Source: DATLLN01 sp963720885 (lineage in GTDB: Bacteria; Actinomycetota; Thermoleophilia; Gaiellales; JAICJC01). Taken from it: a stretch of 64,000 bases of DNA. Shown in pieces: positions 52,814 to 60,915 of the stretch. The stretch spans positions 744,001 through 808,000 of the forward strand of contig CAVRGW010000005.1 of the NCBI GenBank assembly GCA_963720885.1. The letters are read 5' to 3'. Every line of letters begins with the position of its first letter. Within the stretch, counting starts at the first letter, position 1. The notes beneath the pieces were generated by a model that did no database searches, had not been told where the DNA came from, and worked only from the letters and a program-made list of their open reading frames with translations. The translations under genes were made by a program, and so were the position numbers.

Positions 52814-53204
52814 TGGTGTACTCCTCGTCCGTCACCTTGTCGCCCCACGTGGCGTTGATGCCCTGGTCGTCGACCTCGAGCATCGCCAGGTGCGTCATGA
52901 AATTGTCCGGCGTCGCGCCGTGCCAGTGATCCTCGCCGGGCTCGAAGAACACGCGGTCGCCGGGGCGGATCACCTCGACGGGGCCGCCGCGGCGCTGCGC
53001 GAACCCCACGCCCTCCGTGACGAAGATCGTCTGGCCGTTGGGATGCGTGTGCCACGCCGTCCTGGCACCGGGTGTGAAGTGCACGCTGCTGACGCTCAAC
53101 CGGGCGCCGCCGGACGGCGCGGCGACGGCGTCGATGAACACCGTGCCGGTGAACCACTCGCCCGGTCCGGGCGTGGTCGGTACGCCGTTCCTCGTGACCT
53201 GCAT
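52803..53204 (-). CDS. Manganese-type cupin (hydroxynitrile-lyase/ring-cleavage-like)
   Basis: A 133-residue single cupin. Metal ligands: ARTAWHTHPNGQTIFVTEG (two His and Gln) and PGEDHWHGATPDNFMTH (His). This set matches the small Mn-cupins that include bacterial hydroxynitrile lyases and AraC-linked cupins. ATG 53204 has AGGAGG 5 nt before. The last residues Gly-Val and the TGA come from the GGGGTC repeat at 52803-52811, so the native C-terminus may have been altered. Upstream, 20 nt away, is a sugar ABC permease fragment. Confidence 0.85.
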   Translation of the reverse strand: MQVTRNGVPTTPGPGEWFTGTVFIDAVAAPSGGARLSVSSVHFTPGARTAWHTHPNGQTIFVTEGVGFAQRRGGPVEVIRPGDRVFFEPGEDHWHGATPDNFMTHLAMLEVDDQGINATWGDKVTDEEYTTGV

Positions 53205-53224
53205 GTCGACCTCCTGTGGTGTGC

Positions 53225-53466
53225 TCAGGTCGCGAGGCGACCGCGGCGAACGACGGCGTCGATGGTCACCGCAGCGAGCAGCACCAGCGCCGTCACCATG
53301 TACTGAGAGGCGGCGGTGAAACCGACGAGCCCCGTGCCGTTTGTCGATCGCGGCGATCACGATCCCGCCGAGCACTCCGTGGATCGCCTTGCCGCGGCCG
53401 CCGAACAGGCTGGTGCCGCCGATCACAGCGGCCGCCACCGCGTACAGCACCAGGGTACCGCGTTCC
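53225..53466 (-). pseudogene. C-terminal remnant of a sugar ABC permease (XylH/RbsC type)
   Basis: Reads GTLVLYAVAAAVIGGTSLFGG, then RGKAIHGVLGGIVIAAID, and after one extra base NGTGLVGFTAASQYMVTAL, VLLAAVTIDAVVRRG and a stop at 53225. These are the conserved last helices of monosaccharide ABC permeases. The N-terminal two-thirds are missing, truncated at about 53466, 60 nt before the SulP gene on the other strand. Confidence 0.7.
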
Positions 53467-53528
53467 TCTCGTCTGCCGAGCAAACTCGGACAGCCCAGGA
53501 GCGCTGGGCGCGTGAAAGGATCGAACTC

Positions 53529-55235
53529 ATGACCGCCGGCCGCGCAGGGAACGCGCTCTCCCGCCACCTGCCGATCGCCGGCTGGCTACCGCGCTACGAC
53601 CGAGCGTGGCTGCGCGGCGACGTGGCCGCGGGCATCGCGGTGACGGCGCTGATCGTGCCCAAGAACCTCGGCTACGCGGAGATCGCAGGGCTGCCGGTGC
53701 AGAACGGCCTGTACGCCGCCGCGGCCGGGGCGATCCTGTACGCACTGTTCTGCACGTCGCGGCAGATCTCGACAGGTCCCAGCTCATCGCTGGCGGCGGT
53801 GGCCGGCGGGGCGGTGCTGCTGACCGGGCTGAAGGGCGAGCACGCCGAGGAGCTGGTGGCGGCGATCACCCTGGCCACCGGCGTGCTGTTCCTGCTGCTC
53901 GCTGTGCTGCGGATGGGCTGGATCGCCCGGTTCCTGTCGAAACCGGTGATCACGGGCTTCCTGGCCGGCGCCGCGATCGACGTGGTGATCGGCGAGCTGC
54001 CCAAGCTGACCGGCACCGATGCCGACGGCGTCAACGCCTGGCGCGAGCTCGGATCGTGGGTGCGGTCGCTCGGTGACATCCACGGCGTCACCCTGCTGGT
54101 GGGCGCGGTCTCGCTCGCGGTGATCCTGGCCGTGCGCTTCCTCAGACCGGCGATTCCCGGCGCGCTGGTGCTGGTCGTCGGCGGCATCGCCGCCGCTCGA
54201 CTGTTCGACCTCGGTGCACACGATGTGGCGCTGGTCGGCCACGTGCCGAGCGGATTGCCCGCGCCGACGCTGCCGAGCGCCGACACCGTGCGGGCAGAGT
54301 ACCCGACGATCATCGTCGCCGCCGTGGCGCTGCTGCTGATCGGGTTCTCGCAGACGGCCGGCGACGCGCGGGCGTTCGCGACGCGCCACCGCTACCGGAT
54401 CGACGTCGACCAGGAGTCAGTCGCCCAGGGCGTCGCCAACGTCGGCGCGGGGGTCTTCCAGGGCATGCCCGTCTCGACCAGCCTGTCGGCGAGCTCGCTG
54501 AACGAGACGGCGGGTGCCCGAACCCCGATTGCCTCGCTGGTCACCGGCGCACTGGTCATCCTCACCCTGATCGTGCTGGCGCCGTTGTTCTCCGACCTGC
54601 CAAAGGCGGTGCTGGCGGCGGTGATCATCGACGCCGTGGTGTTCGGGATGATCGACGTCGCGGAGTTCCGCCGCCTCTGGCGCGTCGCCCCGTTCGACTT
54701 CTGGATCTCCGCCGCAGCCGTGATCGGCGTGCTCTCGGTCGGCGTGCTGGCCGGCGTCGTGGTCGGCATCGTGCTGTCGCTCGGGTGGCTGATCTCGGTC
54801 GCGACCAACCCGCCGATCCCGGAGCTGGGACGTGAGCAGGGGACGCAGGTATTCCGCGATCTCGACGAGCACCCGGGTGACGAGACGTTCGCCGGCATCG
54901 TCATCCTCCGCCTGGACAGCGGCCTGTTCTTCGCCACGTCGCAGGCACTGGAGGATCGGGTGCGGGGCCTGGCCGACGCCCATGGAGCCGCGCTGCGCGC
55001 GGTCGTGCTGGACTTCGAGGCTGTTCCCTACATGGACTCGCAGGGGTCGGAGCAGCTGCGGCAGATCCTGGCGTTCGTCGAGTCGCAGAACGCGACGCTC
55101 CGGCTGGCGCGGGTCAAGCCGGTGGTCCGCGCGAAGCTGGAGCGGGACGGCCTGCTCGGGCAGATCGGCGGCGATCGCGTGCACGGCAACGTCCACCGCG
55201 CCGTGGAGGCCGAGCTGGGCGCCGCGCCCTACTAG
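53529..55235 (+). CDS. SulP-family anion transporter with STAS domain
   Basis: A 568-residue inner-membrane anion transporter. Membrane part: GIAVTALIVPKNLGYAEIAGLPVQNGLYAAA (SLC26/SulP signature), FTSRQIS-like STGPSSSLAAVAGG, GFLAGAAIDVVIGELPKLTG, and FSQTAGDARAFATRH. The C-terminal STAS domain (about 450-560) has VVLDFEAVPYMDSQGSEQL. Substrate could be sulfate, bicarbonate or another anion. I chose ATG 53529 with AAAGGA 8 nt before; longer frames run antisense through the ABC remnant. Confidence 0.92.
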   Translation: MTAGRAGNALSRHLPIAGWLPRYDRAWLRGDVAAGIAVTALIVPKNLGYAEIAGLPVQNGLYAAAAGAILYALFCTSRQISTGPSSSLAAVAGGAVLLTGLKGEHAEELVAAITLATGVLFLLLAVLRMGWIARFLSKPVITGFLAGAAIDVVIGELPKLTGTDADGVNAWRELGSWVRSLGDIHGVTLLVGAVSLAVILAVRFLRPAIPGALVLVVGGIAAARLFDLGAHDVALVGHVPSGLPAPTLPSADTVRAEYPTIIVAAVALLLIGFSQTAGDARAFATRHRYRIDVDQESVAQGVANVGAGVFQGMPVSTSLSASSLNETAGARTPIASLVTGALVILTLIVLAPLFSDLPKAVLAAVIIDAVVFGMIDVAEFRRLWRVAPFDFWISAAAVIGVLSVGVLAGVVVGIVLSLGWLISVATNPPIPELGREQGTQVFRDLDEHPGDETFAGIVILRLDSGLFFATSQALEDRVRGLADAHGAALRAVVLDFEAVPYMDSQGSEQLRQILAFVESQNATLRLARVKPVVRAKLERDGLLGQIGGDRVHGNVHRAVEAELGAAPY

Positions 55236-55312
55236 AGTGGCGCTACTGTGGGCCAGGCGATTGCGGCGGTGAGACGGCCGTGAACGCCGTCAGCGCGTAA
55301 CGTCGCGGCCAG

Positions 55313-56989
55313 TCAGGCGGAGACGCGGAGTCCGTCTTCGGCAAGCGCCCGGTGCACCAGCTGGACGGCGCTGGCGCCCTCGCCCACGGCCGCTGCCACC
55401 CGCTTCACAGACCCGCGCCGCACGTCGCCCACGGCGAACACGCGAGGCACGCTGGTCTCGAGCGCGAACGGCCTGCGCTCCAGCAGCCAGTCCTCGGCCC
55501 CGACGTCGTCGCCGGTCGCCAGGAAGCCGTGGGAGTCACGCTCCAGCTCGGGCGGCAGCCACTCGGTCAGGGGCCGCGCGCCGATCAGGACAAACAGCGC
55601 GTCTGCCGAGACGGTCTCCTCGTCGCCGGTGACGGCGTCGTGGAGCACAAGTCGCTCCAGCCGTGTCTCGCCGCCGCCGTCGGTGATCGTGGTCATGGTT
55701 CGCACCTCGATGTTGGGAGCGGACTCCACCGTGCCGACCAGGTAGTGCGACATCCCGGCGTCGAGCGTACTGCCGCGGACCAGCAGCGTCACCCGCCGCG
55801 CGTAGCGTGCCAGGTGCAACGCGGCCTGCCCAGCAGAGTTTCCTCCGCCGACAACGTACACGTTCTTACCGGTCAGCGACGGCGCCTCGGACACGGGCCC
55901 GCCGTAGAAGACGCCCGCGCCGGTGAGCTCCTCGAGCTGCGTGATCCCCAGGCGCTGGTAGCTGGCGCCGGTGGCCATGATCGCGGCCCGCGCGTTGATC
56001 GTCCGGCCGTCCTCGAGGGTCAGCGCGAACCCGTCCTCCGATTCGGCGAAGGTCGTCGCCCGGTGCATGAACACGAAGCTGGCACCGAACATGGCCGCCT
56101 GCTCGTACGCTTGCTCGGCGAGCCGACTGCCGCTGACGCCCCGTGCGAATCCCAGGTAGTTGCGGATCAGCGAGCTCGACCGGGCCTGGCCGCCGATTCC
56201 GCCGGCATCCACGACGACGACATCGAGTCCCTCGGAGGCGCCGTAGACGGCAGCCGACAGGCCCGCCGGCCCGGCACCGACCACCATCATGTCGAAGGTG
56301 CGCTCGTCGAGGCCCTGCGGAGCGCCGGCGGCCAGCGCGATCTCGGCGTTCGTCGGATCGCTGAGCGCGCTGCCGTCGGGCAGCACCATCAGCGGCAGCC
56401 GCGCGCCGGGGCCGGCCTTGGCGATCAGCTCGCGTCCCTTCTGGGAGTCGGCGGCGCTGAACGCGTGCGGCACGGCGCAGGCCTCGAACACGGCTCGCAG
56501 CTCGTATGCGCGGCCGGATGACCACTCGTCGCCGACGATCTGCACGGTGTGGGGAACACGCCGCTGCTCGCGGGCCCATTCCAGCAGGAAGCTGGCGACC
56601 GCCTCGTGAAACACCTCGTCGGGCGGCGGGGCGGGCGCGAGCATGAAGTGGTCGATCCGCCCGAGGGCCATCGCCACGCGGATCGTGTCCGCGAGAATCG
56701 GGTCGGTCCACGCGTTGGCCGAGACGAACAGCACGCGCTTCGCCTGGGGATGTAGCCGGCGGGCCTGGTCGAACAGGCCATCGCCCGAACCGAGCGCCGC
56801 CTGGCCTCCGAGCACGAGCGCCACGTCGGCGCCGTCGGCGGCCACCCGGGCCAGCAGCTCGGCGGCATCGCCGACGCCGCCCACACACTCGATCTGGTAG
56901 CGGCGGGCGTAGCGCTCGGTGAGCTGCGCTCCGACGAGGGCGAGCTTGGCGGGGTCCTCGTCGACCGCGATGATGAACGGCAAAGCCAT
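55313..56989 (-). CDS. Fused receiver-like / thioredoxin-reductase-like flavoprotein
   Basis: A 558-residue fusion. Residues 1-120 are a receiver-like domain (FIIAVDEDPAKL; the usual phospho-Asp region reads VALVLGGQ, so probably not phosphorylated). About 135-215 is a thioredoxin-fold segment without CXXC. About 225-555 is an FAD/NAD(P)H domain: MVVGAGPAGLSAAVYGASEG, NVYVVGGGNSAGQAAL, and VFAVGDVRRGSVKRVAAAVGEG. The CXXC of thioredoxin reductase is missing (VFYGGPVSE instead). It may be an NAD(P)H oxidase or a redox sensor. Start ATG 56989 is chosen because the domain begins there. Confidence 0.88.
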   Translation of the reverse strand: MALPFIIAVDEDPAKLALVGAQLTERYARRYQIECVGGVGDAAELLARVAADGADVALVLGGQAALGSGDGLFDQARRLHPQAKRVLFVSANAWTDPILADTIRVAMALGRIDHFMLAPAPPPDEVFHEAVASFLLEWAREQRRVPHTVQIVGDEWSSGRAYELRAVFEACAVPHAFSAADSQKGRELIAKAGPGARLPLMVLPDGSALSDPTNAEIALAAGAPQGLDERTFDMMVVGAGPAGLSAAVYGASEGLDVVVVDAGGIGGQARSSSLIRNYLGFARGVSGSRLAEQAYEQAAMFGASFVFMHRATTFAESEDGFALTLEDGRTINARAAIMATGASYQRLGITQLEELTGAGVFYGGPVSEAPSLTGKNVYVVGGGNSAGQAALHLARYARRVTLLVRGSTLDAGMSHYLVGTVESAPNIEVRTMTTITDGGGETRLERLVLHDAVTGDEETVSADALFVLIGARPLTEWLPPELERDSHGFLATGDDVGAEDWLLERRPFALETSVPRVFAVGDVRRGSVKRVAAAVGEGASAVQLVHRALAEDGLRVSA

Positions 56990-57099
56990 GAACCGACCAT
57001 AACCGAGGCTCACGGCGTTCGCGGTGGGGTTATCCCGACACTTTTCGGGGAGGCAACGCTCAGCCCGCCACAGGGCCGTGGACTCGCTATCGTGACGCG

Positions 57100-57636
57100 A
57101 TGGTGCCGGAAGCCCCGATTCAGCACCTGCCCGGCGGCAGCAAGCCGGCGGGCGAGGGCTGGTTCATCGTCAACGCCCGCGAGGCCGAGTGGGTGCACAA
57201 CGAGCGGTTCGGCGCCGGCGTCACGTTCGAGGGCAGGCCCGGCTTCGCGCACTACGGCGTCAACGTCCAGGTGCTGTGGCCGGGACAGCCGAACGGCTAC
57301 TACCACGGCGAGGGTGGCCAGGAGGACTTCCTGATCCTGAGCGGCGAGTGCCTGCTGCTGATCGAGGGCGAGGAGCGGCGACTGCGCGCCTGGGACTTCG
57401 TCCACTGCCCGCCCTGGACCGAGCACATCTTCGTCGGGGCCGGTCACGGCCCGTGCGCGTTCCTTGCCATCGGCGCCCGCAACGCGGGCGGCGGGATCGT
57501 CTATCCGGCGTCGGAGACCGCGCTGCGCCACGGCGCCGGGGTCGCCGAGGAGACGGCCAGCTTCGAGCAGGCGTACGCGGACGCACCGAGCACGACGACC
57601 GGGCCGTACGCCGGAGGGCTGCCGGGCGACGGCTGA
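57100..57636 (+). CDS. Cupin-domain protein (178 aa)
   Basis: One cupin barrel (about residues 55-125): YYHGEGGQEDFLILSGECLLLIEGEERRL has the first metal motif, HCPPWTEHIFVGAGHGPCAFLAIGAR the second. It belongs to the group of oxalate-decarboxylase-like cupins of unknown role. No catalytic partner is adjacent. Start GTG/ATG choice: ATG 57100 after TGACGCG; no strong ribosome site. Confidence 0.8.
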   Translation: MVPEAPIQHLPGGSKPAGEGWFIVNAREAEWVHNERFGAGVTFEGRPGFAHYGVNVQVLWPGQPNGYYHGEGGQEDFLILSGECLLLIEGEERRLRAWDFVHCPPWTEHIFVGAGHGPCAFLAIGARNAGGGIVYPASETALRHGAGVAEETASFEQAYADAPSTTTGPYAGGLPGDG

Positions 57637-57658
57637 CCGCCCGCGAGGGCTGGCCGAC

Positions 57659-57964
57659 TCAGCTGACGGCGGCCGGTGAGTTGTCCACCACGGCGAGGAT
57701 CTCCACGTGCTGGATCGTGGGAGGGACGCCGTAGACGTCGGTGATCAGCGCGGTCACATCGTCGGTGAAGAAGCCGCGGGCGGCCTCCTCGGAGTCCCAC
57801 AGGTACATGTTGACCGCCTGGTCGTGCTCCTCGTCCAGCGTGAACGCCTTGCTGCGGAGGCCGGGCATCCCGTCGAACATGCCCTTCGCCTCCGCCGCCA
57901 CCTTGAGCACGCGAGATCGGTCGATGCCGTCCGGATAGCGGAGTGTGACGAACGTGCCGATCAT
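57659..57964 (-). CDS. Antibiotic-biosynthesis-monooxygenase-like (YdhR-type) protein
   Basis: A 101-residue dimeric alpha/beta-barrel protein. Marks: FVTLRYPDGIDRSRVLKVAAEAKGMFDGMPGLRSKAFTLD, VNMYLWDSEEAARGFF, and a C-terminal strand HVEILAVV. The layout matches YdhR/ABM small monooxygenases or isomerases. ATG 57964 has GGAGGTCC before it. Likely a monocistronic gene; function unknown. Confidence 0.75.
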   Translation of the reverse strand: MIGTFVTLRYPDGIDRSRVLKVAAEAKGMFDGMPGLRSKAFTLDEEHDQAVNMYLWDSEEAARGFFTDDVTALITDVYGVPPTIQHVEILAVVDNSPAAVS

Positions 57965-58078
57965 CGGACCTCCTGATCTCGAATCCTGGCGCCATCTCGT
58001 ATCGGATGGCGCATGCCGGAGCGATCCTACGCCTTTGCGGCCAGGCGTGTCAGCGGGCGAGGCAATGGGAGGTTGTCG

Positions 58079-59284
58079 TCAGGCGCGAGCGCCGACATCA
58101 AGGTGCTCGACCACACCGCGCGCGACGACCAGTTGCACGTCGCGCAATGCCTCGAGATCGTCCAGTGGGTTGCCCGGTACGGCGATCACGTCCGCATCCT
58201 TTCCGACCTCGATCGTGCCGAACCTGTCGCTGCGCGCGATGGCGGCACCGCCGGCGGTGGCGGCCCGGATCGCATCGGCGCTCGAGATGCCGTACGTCGT
58301 GAACTCCATGATCTCGTCGACGATGTCGCCGTAGCTGTCGGTCCCGGCCGCGTACGTGACGCCCGCGTCGAGGGCCGCCTGAAACGATGCCCGGTGCACG
58401 GGGAGGATCGCCTCGGCGATCGGCTTCCAGACGGGTGGGAGCCCCAGCTCCTCGGTCTTCCGTGCGATCGCCGTCATCGTCGAGAGCGTCGGCACCAGCA
58501 CGACGCCGTTCGCCGCCATGTAGCGCGCGTGGTCGGGCGTCAGGTAGATGCCGTGCTCGATGCAGCTGATGCCCGCCTCCAGGGAGTTCGTGATGCCCTG
58601 AACTCCGTCTGCGTGCGCCGCGACGGGCCGGCCGGCGGCCGTCGCGACGTCCACGACTGCGCGCATCTCCTCAACGGTCAGCTCGGGATGGGTCGGGTCT
58701 TCGCCGGGACGGACTACCCCAACGCCGCCGCTCGCCATGACCTTGACGAAGTCGATGCCCAGCGCCAGCTGTGATCGCGCCGCACGGGCACACGCGGCAG
58801 GGCCGTCCGCCTCGATGCCGACGCCGTGGCCGTGGCCGCCGGTCATCGTGACTGCGAGCCCGGCGCACACCAGCCTGGGACCGCGGGCAAGGCCCTCTGC
58901 GATCGCCTGCCGAACGACCAGGTCGACCCCCGCATAGGAGCCCGGCACCCGCACGGTGGTGACGCCACGACGCAGCATGCGGGCGCAGGCATCGGCGAAC
59001 ACCAGCGCATACATCGATTCCGGTTCGCGAAGCGTGCCTGTGCCCTCGGCGAACCTCCCCGTCCCCATCAGGTGCTCGTGCGAATCGACCAGCCCAGGCA
59101 GCAGCGTGGAGTCGGGGAGATGGATCTCCTCACCCGACCATTCGGCCGCAACGTCGGCGCGTCGTCCAACCGCGGCGATCGCGCCGTCCGCGACCGCGAT
59201 CGCACCGCCGTCCGTCACCCTCGCGCCGGTTGCGGTGAACACCCGCGGCGCGGACAGGATCAGGTCGGCGGATCTGCTGGTCAT
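58079..59284 (-). CDS. Metal-dependent amidohydrolase (imidazolonepropionase/prolidase-like)
   Basis: A 401-residue TIM-barrel amidohydrolase. Metal and active-site residues: LVDSHEHLMG (His-x-His), FVKVMASGGVG (bridging Lys), AAHADG, IEHGIYL, and GTDSYGD (Asp). The group includes Xaa-Arg dipeptidases and cyclic-imide hydrolases. Start overlaps the HyuB stop (ATGA), so it is the last gene of the SBP-HyuA-HyuB operon and probably opens or trims the same substrate. Confidence 0.9.
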   Translation of the reverse strand: MTSRSADLILSAPRVFTATGARVTDGGAIAVADGAIAAVGRRADVAAEWSGEEIHLPDSTLLPGLVDSHEHLMGTGRFAEGTGTLREPESMYALVFADACARMLRRGVTTVRVPGSYAGVDLVVRQAIAEGLARGPRLVCAGLAVTMTGGHGHGVGIEADGPAACARAARSQLALGIDFVKVMASGGVGVVRPGEDPTHPELTVEEMRAVVDVATAAGRPVAAHADGVQGITNSLEAGISCIEHGIYLTPDHARYMAANGVVLVPTLSTMTAIARKTEELGLPPVWKPIAEAILPVHRASFQAALDAGVTYAAGTDSYGDIVDEIMEFTTYGISSADAIRAATAGGAAIARSDRFGTIEVGKDADVIAVPGNPLDDLEALRDVQLVVARGVVEHLDVGARA

Positions 59285-60915
59285 CGTTCCTCCCCCGCCA
59301 TCGTCGCCGATCTGTCGTCAGGCCGCGACATCGTCTCCAGCCGCTCGGCCGGATCGCCGTATCCGCCGCCACCGCCGGTCGCGATCACCAGCTCCTCGCC
59401 CGCCATGATCCTGAAGCGGTTGGCCTTGGTCAACTGCACCCGCCGGGTGGCACCCTCGACCCAGGCCTCCGACCCCGCGCCTGGCGATCCGCCGAACAGG
59501 CCCCAGGCCGGGGTGGCGATCCGGTCGAGCCAGATGTAGAAGTCGGTGTCGATGTCGAACCGGTAGCGGCGGACGATGCCGTCGCCGCCACGGTGGCGGC
59601 CCGCGCCGCCCGATCCGCGCCGGAATGCGTACTCGAGGACCTGAACGGGGTACCGCGATTCGACCACCTCAACGGGCGTGTTGCGGAAGCTGCCGTTCGT
59701 CAAGTCGATCAGCCCGTCCGCTCCGTCGCCCGCCGTGTCCGCACCCCAGCCGCCTGCGTGTGCCTCGCTGAGGTTGAAGTGCCCGCCTGTCACAGGGTCG
59801 GTGCCGACGATCTGGCTGATGGCGTCGCCGAACTGGCCGGCCGCAACTCGGCCGGGGACGACATCGGCGAACGCGCGCATGATCAGATCCATCAGCAGAA
59901 CCGACGACGACGCGTAGTTCATGCAGGCGACAGGCTCTCGGGCGTTCAGGAACGAGTCCTCGGGCACGCTGACCTGGAGGTTGCGGAACGATCCGCCATC
60001 GGGCGACCGTTCCGCGCCGAACAGCAAGCGATAGGCGACACGCACCGACGAGACGGTCTGGGCGACACCGGTGTTCAGCGGCCCGACCACGGGACCGCTC
60101 GTGCCGGTGAAGTCGACCGACATCTCGTCCCCCGTGACCGTCACGGCGACCTCGATCCATACGCGTTCGTCTCGGACGACGCCGTCGTCGTCAAGGCAGC
60201 CGCGTGCCCGGTACACGCCGTCCGGGATGGCGGCAACCGCAGCCCTGTCGAGCCGCTCGCTCTGCCGGAACAGCTCGTCTCGAATCACGCGGAGCTGGTC
60301 GGCGCCGACCCGGTCGAGCACCGCCCGAAGCCGCTGCTCGCCGATCCGGCAGGCCGTGACCATCGCGTTCACATCACCGACGAGCAGCCCCCCGTTCCGG
60401 CTGTTCCGGCGCATGATATCCAGGACGTCCGCCACCGGCTCACCCTCCGACTCCACCAGAACGGGCCCCATCCGCAGGCCCTCCTGGTAGATCTCGGTGG
60501 TGGCGAACCCGCCGCCCGGGTCGGCGCCGCCGACGTCGGTCACGTCGGCCCGCGCCACCGTGTAGCCGACCAGCCGGCCCTCCCAGAAGACGGGCGTGAA
60601 CACCGTCAGGTCGACCAGGTGGGTGCCCTGGATGTAGGAGTCGTTGAGGCAGATGGCGTCGCCGTCGCGGAGCGTGCCGGCTCCGCCGCGGAGCTCGACC
60701 GATGCCTTGACTGCCTGTTCGAGGTTACCCAGGAACATCGGCAGCCCGCTCGACTGCGCGAGCACGTCGGCTCGTTCATCGAGTAGCGCCACCGCGCAGT
60801 CCCCCGCCTCGTAGATGATTGGCGTGAATGCGGATCGCACCATCCCGACCCGCATGTCGTCGGCCGCCGACAGTAACTGGTTCCGCACGATCTCGAGGGT
60901 GATCGGATCAACCAT
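59281..60915 (-). CDS. hyuB: Hydantoinase/oxoprolinase subunit B (HyuB)
   Basis: A 544-residue subunit of ATP-dependent hydantoinase, oxoprolinase or acetone/acetophenone carboxylase type. Marks: DPITLEIVRNQLLSAADDMRVGMVRSAFTPIIYEAGDCAVALLD (N-terminal signature), HLVDLTVFTPVFWEGRLVGYTVARADVTDVGG, GDVNAMVTACRIGEQRL, VDFTGTSGPVVGPLNTG, and a glycine-rich GGSGGAGRHRGGDGIVR block. Overlaps HyuA by 8 nt. Confidence 0.92.
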   Translation of the reverse strand: MVDPITLEIVRNQLLSAADDMRVGMVRSAFTPIIYEAGDCAVALLDERADVLAQSSGLPMFLGNLEQAVKASVELRGGAGTLRDGDAICLNDSYIQGTHLVDLTVFTPVFWEGRLVGYTVARADVTDVGGADPGGGFATTEIYQEGLRMGPVLVESEGEPVADVLDIMRRNSRNGGLLVGDVNAMVTACRIGEQRLRAVLDRVGADQLRVIRDELFRQSERLDRAAVAAIPDGVYRARGCLDDDGVVRDERVWIEVAVTVTGDEMSVDFTGTSGPVVGPLNTGVAQTVSSVRVAYRLLFGAERSPDGGSFRNLQVSVPEDSFLNAREPVACMNYASSSVLLMDLIMRAFADVVPGRVAAGQFGDAISQIVGTDPVTGGHFNLSEAHAGGWGADTAGDGADGLIDLTNGSFRNTPVEVVESRYPVQVLEYAFRRGSGGAGRHRGGDGIVRRYRFDIDTDFYIWLDRIATPAWGLFGGSPGAGSEAWVEGATRRVQLTKANRFRIMAGEELVIATGGGGGYGDPAERLETMSRPDDRSATMAGEER

